From Halalkaliarchaeum sp. AArc-CO (GTDB taxonomy: Archaea > Halobacteriota > Halobacteria > Halobacteriales > Haloferacaceae): a stretch of 64,000 nt of DNA. Location: positions 62,001-126,000 of the forward strand of contig NZ_CP087723.1 of the NCBI RefSeq assembly GCF_024972735.1, given 5' to 3'. A program made the translations under genes and the position numbers. Positions 59,964-64,000 of this stretch are shown here, piece by piece. The notes under the pieces are model-generated. The model worked only from the letters and a program-made list of their open reading frames with translations. It was not told the origin of the DNA and did not search any database. Position 1 is the stretch's first letter. Every line of letters starts with the position of its first letter.

Positions 59964-60329
59964 CTACTCCGACCAGTCGTCCCCCACCCGGTCGTGACCC
60001 ATCATCTGTGACCCGTCGTGTTCGGTGAAGACGACTTTCTGGTTCGACCGGGGGACGTCGAACCGCTCGGCGACCGTCTCGATGACCGCCAGGGCGAACT
60101 CGCGTTTCGTCTCGACCTCCCTGCCTGCCCGCACGTCGGCCTGTAGAATCACCCGACGCTCGCCGGTCGCCCGCCCGAGGTAGATGGTGTCGATCCTCCG
60201 GAGACTCACCGCGGTGTACTCGGTCGAGGCGTCCATCGTATCGGCGTACAACTCCGCGACGTCCGCGGTGAACTGTTCGGCTGCCGGGTCGTCGATCGAG
60301 AAGTCCACGTCGAACTGTAAGTGTGGCAT
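59964..60329 (-). CDS. Tautomerase-like haloarchaeal protein
   Basis: 121 residues. N-terminal MPHLQFDVDFSIDDPAAEQF places Pro as residue 1 after Met removal, as in the MIF/4-oxalocrotonate tautomerase superfamily. Also ASTEYTAVSLRRIDTIYLGR and TKREFALAVIETVAERFDVP, then VVFTEHDGSQMMGHDR. No substrate can be given. Convergent with ferredoxin. Confidence 0.7.
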   Translation of the reverse strand: MPHLQFDVDFSIDDPAAEQFTADVAELYADTMDASTEYTAVSLRRIDTIYLGRATGERRVILQADVRAGREVETKREFALAVIETVAERFDVPRSNQKVVFTEHDGSQMMGHDRVGDDWSE

Positions 60330-60400
60330 CTGTGTTCGGTCTCCAGTGACGTACTCGGGTTCTGTGCAGGTACCGTTTCTGGGCCGCGTCCCGACTGTGC

Positions 60401-60456
60401 GTCGATCAGCGGGGAGGACGATCAGCGGGGGGTCGATCAGCGGGGAGGACGATCAG
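60401..60456. repeat. 25-base direct repeat with 31-base spacing
   Basis: GTCGATCAGCGGGGAGGACG plus ATCAG at 60401-60425 recurs at 60432-60456; the related GATCAGCGGGG also occurs between. The second copy covers the stop codon of the antiporter gene. Confidence 0.75.
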
Positions 60457-61613
60457 AGGGGAACGACCAGTACGAGCACCTTCGCGTAGATAACCATCGC
60501 CAGAAGTGCGAAGGGGTAGGTGTTCCCGTACCCTGCGGCGACCTCGTCGGAGTCAGTGGCGTCGATCGCTGCCGCCAACCCCTTGGTGTCGGTATGACCG
60601 CCGGTGATCCCGCCGGCAGCGTGGATCCAGTCCATCTTCCAGATCAGCCGGGTGAGCAGCAGGCCACCGACGATGGCGATGACGCTGTTGAGCGCCGACG
60701 CCGCCACAACCTGGGCGCCGTACTCCGCTATCGTCTCGACGAACCCCGCCCCGGCGTCGATCCCCACGACTGCCAGGAACATCGCCAGCGTGAACGCCCG
60801 GATCTCCGAGAGCACGGTCGTGTCCATCCGCGTCGGGATGGGGCCGACTCTGCCGACGTACCCCAGTGTTAGTGCGGCGATCAGTACACCGCCGGTGGTG
60901 CCCAGGGACGCCGCGCCGATCGGACCCATCGGGATCTCTATCGCCCCGATCACGGAGCCGACGACGATCACGAGCGCGAACCCCAGCACGCTGAACGTCA
61001 CCTCGGCGACGGACGGACCGTCCTCCTCGGTCTGCCCGCTCACCTTCTCGAGGAACCGCTCCTTCTCGGAAGCGATGTCGAGTTTCCCCAGCACCGGGTA
61101 CAGCTGCTGGAACATCACGATGATCAACACGCCGACGACGTAGCCGATCGAGTGGCCGATCTGGTAGTCCGCCCGGGCGGCTTCCGGAAGTGCCTCCATC
61201 GCGGATCCCAGCCCCGGGCTACTCGTCAACGCGCCCGAGAACGACCCCATGATCAGGGCCGTCGAGGCGTCGGCGAACACGAACTGCGTCCACACGTAGG
61301 TGAACGCCAGAGCGATGGTCGGCATCACGACCGCGATGACCACGAAGTTCAACCCGTAGGTCTTGATCGTCCCCTCGATCTCGTGGGCGGCGATCAGGCC
61401 GACGGCCGCCACGAACAGCGCCAGCGTTAGGCCGCTGAAGGAGCCTGGAACGGTAAACCCGAAGTGTCCCAGAACGAGCCCGGCGAACAGCGGCCCCGCG
61501 ACTCCAAACTTGATCCCGCGTCCGAGGTTCACCCGCCCGAACGCCATCCCGATCAGCACCGCGAGGAACATCACGAATACGCCGCTGCTTACCAGCGCAT
61601 CGACGGCCGTCAC
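60453..61613 (-). CDS. AspT/YidE-type antiporter (AAE family)
   Basis: 386 residues from GTG at 61613, with SD; an earlier GTG (61658) is possible. About ten hydrophobic helices in two repeated halves; each half has the Asp-Ala exchanger duplication motif (MGSFSGALTSSPGLGSAMEA and AGGITGGHTDTKGLAAAIDA). The regulatory TrkA_C domains found between the halves in bacterial AspT are absent. Substrate unknown. Confidence 0.82.
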   Translation of the reverse strand: MTAVDALVSSGVFVMFLAVLIGMAFGRVNLGRGIKFGVAGPLFAGLVLGHFGFTVPGSFSGLTLALFVAAVGLIAAHEIEGTIKTYGLNFVVIAVVMPTIALAFTYVWTQFVFADASTALIMGSFSGALTSSPGLGSAMEALPEAARADYQIGHSIGYVVGVLIIVMFQQLYPVLGKLDIASEKERFLEKVSGQTEEDGPSVAEVTFSVLGFALVIVVGSVIGAIEIPMGPIGAASLGTTGGVLIAALTLGYVGRVGPIPTRMDTTVLSEIRAFTLAMFLAVVGIDAGAGFVETIAEYGAQVVAASALNSVIAIVGGLLLTRLIWKMDWIHAAGGITGGHTDTKGLAAAIDATDSDEVAAGYGNTYPFALLAMVIYAKVLVLVVPL

Positions 61614-61621
61614 GACTGGAT

Positions 61622-61626
61622 CCTCC
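61622..61626 (-). promoter_or_regulatory. Shine-Dalgarno site of the AspT-like gene
   Basis: Minus-strand GGAGG, eight bases ahead of the GTG at 61613. It supports that start over the GTG at 61658. A TATA-like ATATAAAAAA lies near 61695-61706 on this strand. Confidence 0.45.
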
Positions 61627-62018
61627 TCTCGAAGCGACGGTCCCCTTCGACTTTCCACCCGGTTCCTCTTCGACTCTGCGCAGCAGGTCGTATCATTTTT
61701 TATATGATTTTTGGTTCTCTAGTGGCCGTTACTACTGTTTCATTTGATAGTTTTTCGACAGCGTTCATATATGTGGCGGAGATTTTACTCGGATGAGAAT
61801 AAAAAAACTAGGACCGCCGGGCTATCCCTCATTAATGATCGGTCTATTCGAGATTATTCGACCGGACGATTTCGCCCGCCGCATGAACTACTTGATGAAT
61901 TAGGAATTATTATAAGATTTCTTACTATTAATGATTGTCCTCTATTGTAGAAATTCACAACTTTAATATATGTTCTCCCGTTCGCGCGCACCCTCGATCG
62001 CGCGTAGACGACAGTCGA

Positions 62019-62093
62019 TCGAACGCGACCTACCCCCTCACGCTCGAACGCGACCTACCCCCTCACGCTCGAACGCGACCCACCCCCTCACGC
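62019..62093. repeat. 25-base tandem repeat, three copies
   Basis: Copies at 62019-62043, 62044-62068 and 62069-62093. The unit is TCGAACGCGACCTACCCCCT followed by CACGC; the third copy has one change (CCC for CCT). There are no spacers, so not CRISPR. It lies just upstream of the hjc promoter. Confidence 0.85.
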
Positions 62094-62106
62094 GGCGACT
62101 CGGCGA

Positions 62107-62115
62107 CCTTTTTAG
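62107..62115 (+). promoter_or_regulatory. TATA box of hjc
   Basis: CCTTTTTAG centred about 27 bases before the ATG at 62139; fits a leaderless transcript. Confidence 0.6.
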
Positions 62116-62138
62116 TTCCGTGAAACAATCTCCCTTCG

Positions 62139-62561
62139 ATGTCCGCAAACCGGAAGGGAGATAGACGGGAGCGCGAACTCGTCAACGCGCTCGACGAGGC
62201 GGGATTCGCCGTAATGCGCGCGCCGGCGAGCGGCAGCGCGACCGACCGGGAACTCCCGGACGTGCTCGCCGGCAACGGCGAGGAATTCTACGCCATCGAG
62301 GCGAAGTCCAGCGCCGGCGATCCGATCTATCTCACCGGGGAGGAGGTCGAGGCGCTGGTGTACTTCGCGCGGAACTTCGGCGCCAAACCCCGGATCGGCG
62401 TCCGGTTCGACCGCGAAGACTGGTACTTCTTCCATCCAGGGGATCTCTACACCACCGACGCCGGAAGCTATCGGGTCAAAAAGGAAACCGCACTCGCGGA
62501 AGGAACTGACTTCGCGGAGTTCGTCGGCGAGTCGAAGCGGACGACCCTCGACGACCTGTGA
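62139..62561 (+). CDS. hjc: Holliday junction resolvase Hjc
   Basis: It cleaves four-way DNA junctions in recombination. 140 residues. Seen: [20 protein letters not shown] (Glu of the active site), [20 protein letters not shown] (Asp) and [18 protein letters not shown] (ExK), then [20 protein letters not shown]. The active-site acidic and Lys residues of the archaeal resolvase fold are all present. Confidence 0.94.
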   Translation: MSANRKGDRRERELVNALDEAGFAVMRAPASGSATDRELPDVLAGNGEEFYAIEAKSSAGDPIYLTGEEVEALVYFARNFGAKPRIGVRFDREDWYFFHPGDLYTTDAGSYRVKKETALAEGTDFAEFVGESKRTTLDDL

Positions 62562-62567
62562 GTCGGA

Positions 62568-64000
62568 TCAAAACACCTGCGCGTTGCCGTCCTTTCGCGG
62601 CTCGGTCGCCGCAGACAACACCCCGTCGTCGTTTCGGACCGCCTGTGCCCCGCCGAACAGCAGCGGCTGGAGGAGCCGGACGTCGTGGCCCCGCCGGACG
62701 AGCTTTGCCGCCACGTCCGAGTCGAAGTGCGGTTCGACCGCGAGCTCACCCGACTCCCGGTAGCGCCACCGCGGTCGGTCCAGCGCCGCCTGCAGCGGCA
62801 GGTCGTAGTCGACGAGGTTCGACAGCACCTGGACGTGCCCCTGTGGCTGCATGTACCCGCCCATCACGCCGAAGCCGAGCCAGTCGTCCGGCCCCAGCCG
62901 CGCGACCGCCGGAATCAGGGTGTGGAACGGGCGTTTCCCCGGCTCCAGCCGGTTCGGGTGGTCGGGATCGAGCGAGAACGACGCACCGCGGTTCTGTAAG
63001 GCGATGCCGGTGTCGCCGGCCACGAGCCCGGAGCCGAACCCCGCAAAGCGGGAGTTGATGTACGAGACGACGTTGCCCGCCTCGTCGGCGACGGTGAGCA
63101 GCACGGTGTCGGCGTCCTCGGCGTTCGCTTCGGGCACGCCGAAAGTGACGTCGTCGCTCGCCTCCTCGCCCACCGTGTCGGCCCGCTTTTTCGCCCACGA
63201 CTGCGACCCCAGCGGCGGGTGGTCCTCGTAGTCGGGATCAGTGATGTACCGGTGGCCGTCGTGGAACGCGCGCTTCATCGCCTCCGCGAAGTAGTGAACC
63301 CGCTCCGGCGAGTCGAGCGGGTGGTCGCCGGCACCCAGCTCGGCGGCGACGTTGAGCGCCTCCAGCGCGATCAGTCCCTGGTTGTTCGGCGGCAGTTCGT
63401 ACACCTCGGCGCCGTTGTACGTCGTCGAGACCGGCTCGGGCCACTCCACTTCGAAGCCCGCGAGGTCCTCGACGGTCAGGAACCCCCCACGCGACTGCAC
63501 CTCCCGTGCGATCGCCTCGCCGATTTCGCCCTCGTAGACGACGTCTGCGCCCTCCTCGGCGATTTTTTGCATCGATCGCCCGAGTTTCGGGAGCGTCACT
63601 ACCTCGCCCGTCTCGGGTGCTCTGTCGTCGACCAGGTACGCCTCCCTGGCGTTGTCCGTCCGGAAGAGCGCGTCGGCGTGGCTCCAGGAGTCGGCGATCA
63701 CCTCCGAGACCGGATACCCCTCGATCGCGTACTCGATCGCCGGTTCGAGCAGCTCCGAGAGCGGTTTCGTCCCCAGTTCCCGGGCCGTCGCCTCCCACCC
63801 TCTGGCGGTCCCGGGGACCGTCACCGTGTGGGGGCCGTGCATCGGCATCTCGACGTCGTCGGGATCGTCGGTTTCGGGCGCCCACGGGTAGTCGGTGTCG
63901 GCCGCGGGCTCCGCCTCGGCCAGCGCCGCTTTGACGCGCTCGATCGTCGCGCCCGCTGGGGCACCGCCACAGGCGCGCATTGCGCCCACCTCGCCGTCGG
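62568..64000 (-). CDS. ggt: Gamma-glutamyltransferase family protein, partial
   Basis: Runs off the right edge; about 477 codons are visible and the N-terminal part is missing. Seen: HTVTVPGTARGWEATARELG, GYPVSEVIADSWSHADALF, ELPPNNQGLIALEALNVA, the catalytic Thr region EDADTVLLTVADEAGNVVSY, and FGSGLVAGDTGIALQNRGA, GPDDWLGFGVMGGYMQPQGH. The Thr begins the small subunit after self-cleavage. It cleaves gamma-glutamyl peptides; haloarchaea contain gamma-glutamylcysteine, a possible substrate. Converges with hjc, with a six-base gap. Confidence 0.92.
   Translation of the reverse strand, partial: DGEVGAMRACGGAPAGATIERVKAALAEAEPAADTDYPWAPETDDPDDVEMPMHGPHTVTVPGTARGWEATARELGTKPLSELLEPAIEYAIEGYPVSEVIADSWSHADALFRTDNAREAYLVDDRAPETGEVVTLPKLGRSMQKIAEEGADVVYEGEIGEAIAREVQSRGGFLTVEDLAGFEVEWPEPVSTTYNGAEVYELPPNNQGLIALEALNVAAELGAGDHPLDSPERVHYFAEAMKRAFHDGHRYITDPDYEDHPPLGSQSWAKKRADTVGEEASDDVTFGVPEANAEDADTVLLTVADEAGNVVSYINSRFAGFGSGLVAGDTGIALQNRGASFSLDPDHPNRLEPGKRPFHTLIPAVARLGPDDWLGFGVMGGYMQPQGHVQVLSNLVDYDLPLQAALDRPRWRYRESGELAVEPHFDSDVAAKLVRRGHDVRLLQPLLFGGAQAVRNDDGVLSAATEPRKDGNAQVF

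Larger units (their letters stand above)
61614..62138. other. 525-base intergenic region: AT-rich island and tandem repeats
   Basis: From about 61690 to 61975 the DNA is strongly AT-rich, unlike the rest of the window. It holds the promoter of the AspT-like gene on the minus strand, several short open frames with atypical codon use (for example 61744-61950), and no recognised gene. From 61980 it returns to GC-rich DNA with three 25-base tandem copies (62019-62093) and then the hjc promoter. Confidence 0.6.

Noticed and set aside
61744-61950. 68-codon frame in the AT-rich island
   Set aside because: Codon use is unlike the host, no family is recognised and there is no clear start signal; kept only as part of the island.

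Overview
The window is chromosomal DNA of a haloarchaeon (class Halobacteria). This rests on the very high GC content with strong GC3 bias, the Asp/Glu-rich and Lys-poor proteins, and many haloarchaeal or archaeal families: TFB, aIF6, L39e, L31e, ABCE1, NreA, Hjc, CTP-dependent riboflavin kinase, a 2Fe-2S ferredoxin of the Halobacterium type, and haloarchaea-only DUF proteins. Many genes have a TATA-like element about 26-29 bases before the start codon, the pattern of leaderless haloarchaeal transcripts. Genus cannot be fixed by eye. No rRNA, tRNA, CRISPR array, integrase or intact transposase was seen.

Layout. 1-5.7 kb: hemC (cut by the left edge) and hemD, serB, a DUF21/CBS membrane protein, PolX and a Mut7-C RNase. 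5.7-13 kb: small haloarchaeal proteins, NreA, a TFB paralogue without zinc-ribbon cysteines, rnhA with its partner, a PadR regulator and ppa. 13-22 kb: a microprotein, AN1-zinc-finger rhomboid, endonuclease V, threonylcarbamoyl-AMP synthase, the pabB-pabA-pabC operon, and a MarR/EMC6-like/ABCE1 cluster. 22-29 kb: a repeat-rich intergenic stretch, DMT exporter, Lrp regulator, DedA, hemB, the L39e-L31e-aIF6 operon, a CDF transporter and mtaD. 29-33 kb: phnD-phnC-phnE importer and hisH. 33-44 kb: a winged-helix regulator, a KaiC-like ATPase, a RecJ-like DHH protein, small zinc proteins, an aldo/keto reductase, DUF2103, nfo, lipoate ligase, a phosphohexomutase and a GIY-YIG protein. 44-54 kb: a 55-residue histone-fold protein, rpiA, sufS, a lipoprotein, TPR-DUF424, thpR, PAP2 with a solute-binding lipoprotein, and ribK-ribB. 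54-64 kb: argS, a PIN-ATPase-KH protein, a RAD55-like ATPase cluster, ferredoxin, a tautomerase-like protein, an AspT-type antiporter, hjc, and ggt (cut by the right edge).

Most content is housekeeping: tetrapyrrole, folate, riboflavin, histidine and Fe-S biosynthesis, translation and ribosome recycling, and a high density of nucleic-acid repair genes (polX, Mut7-C, nreA, rnhA, endonuclease V, RecJ-like, nfo, hjc). The least explained items are the cysteine-free TFB, two KaiC-like ATPases with a shared tail motif and small unknown neighbours, the EMC6-like protein coupled to ABCE1, the PabB-like enzyme carrying an anthranilate-synthase-type residue, and three repeat-rich or AT-rich intergenic islands at 21.8-22.1, 59.2-59.5 and 61.6-62.1 kb.
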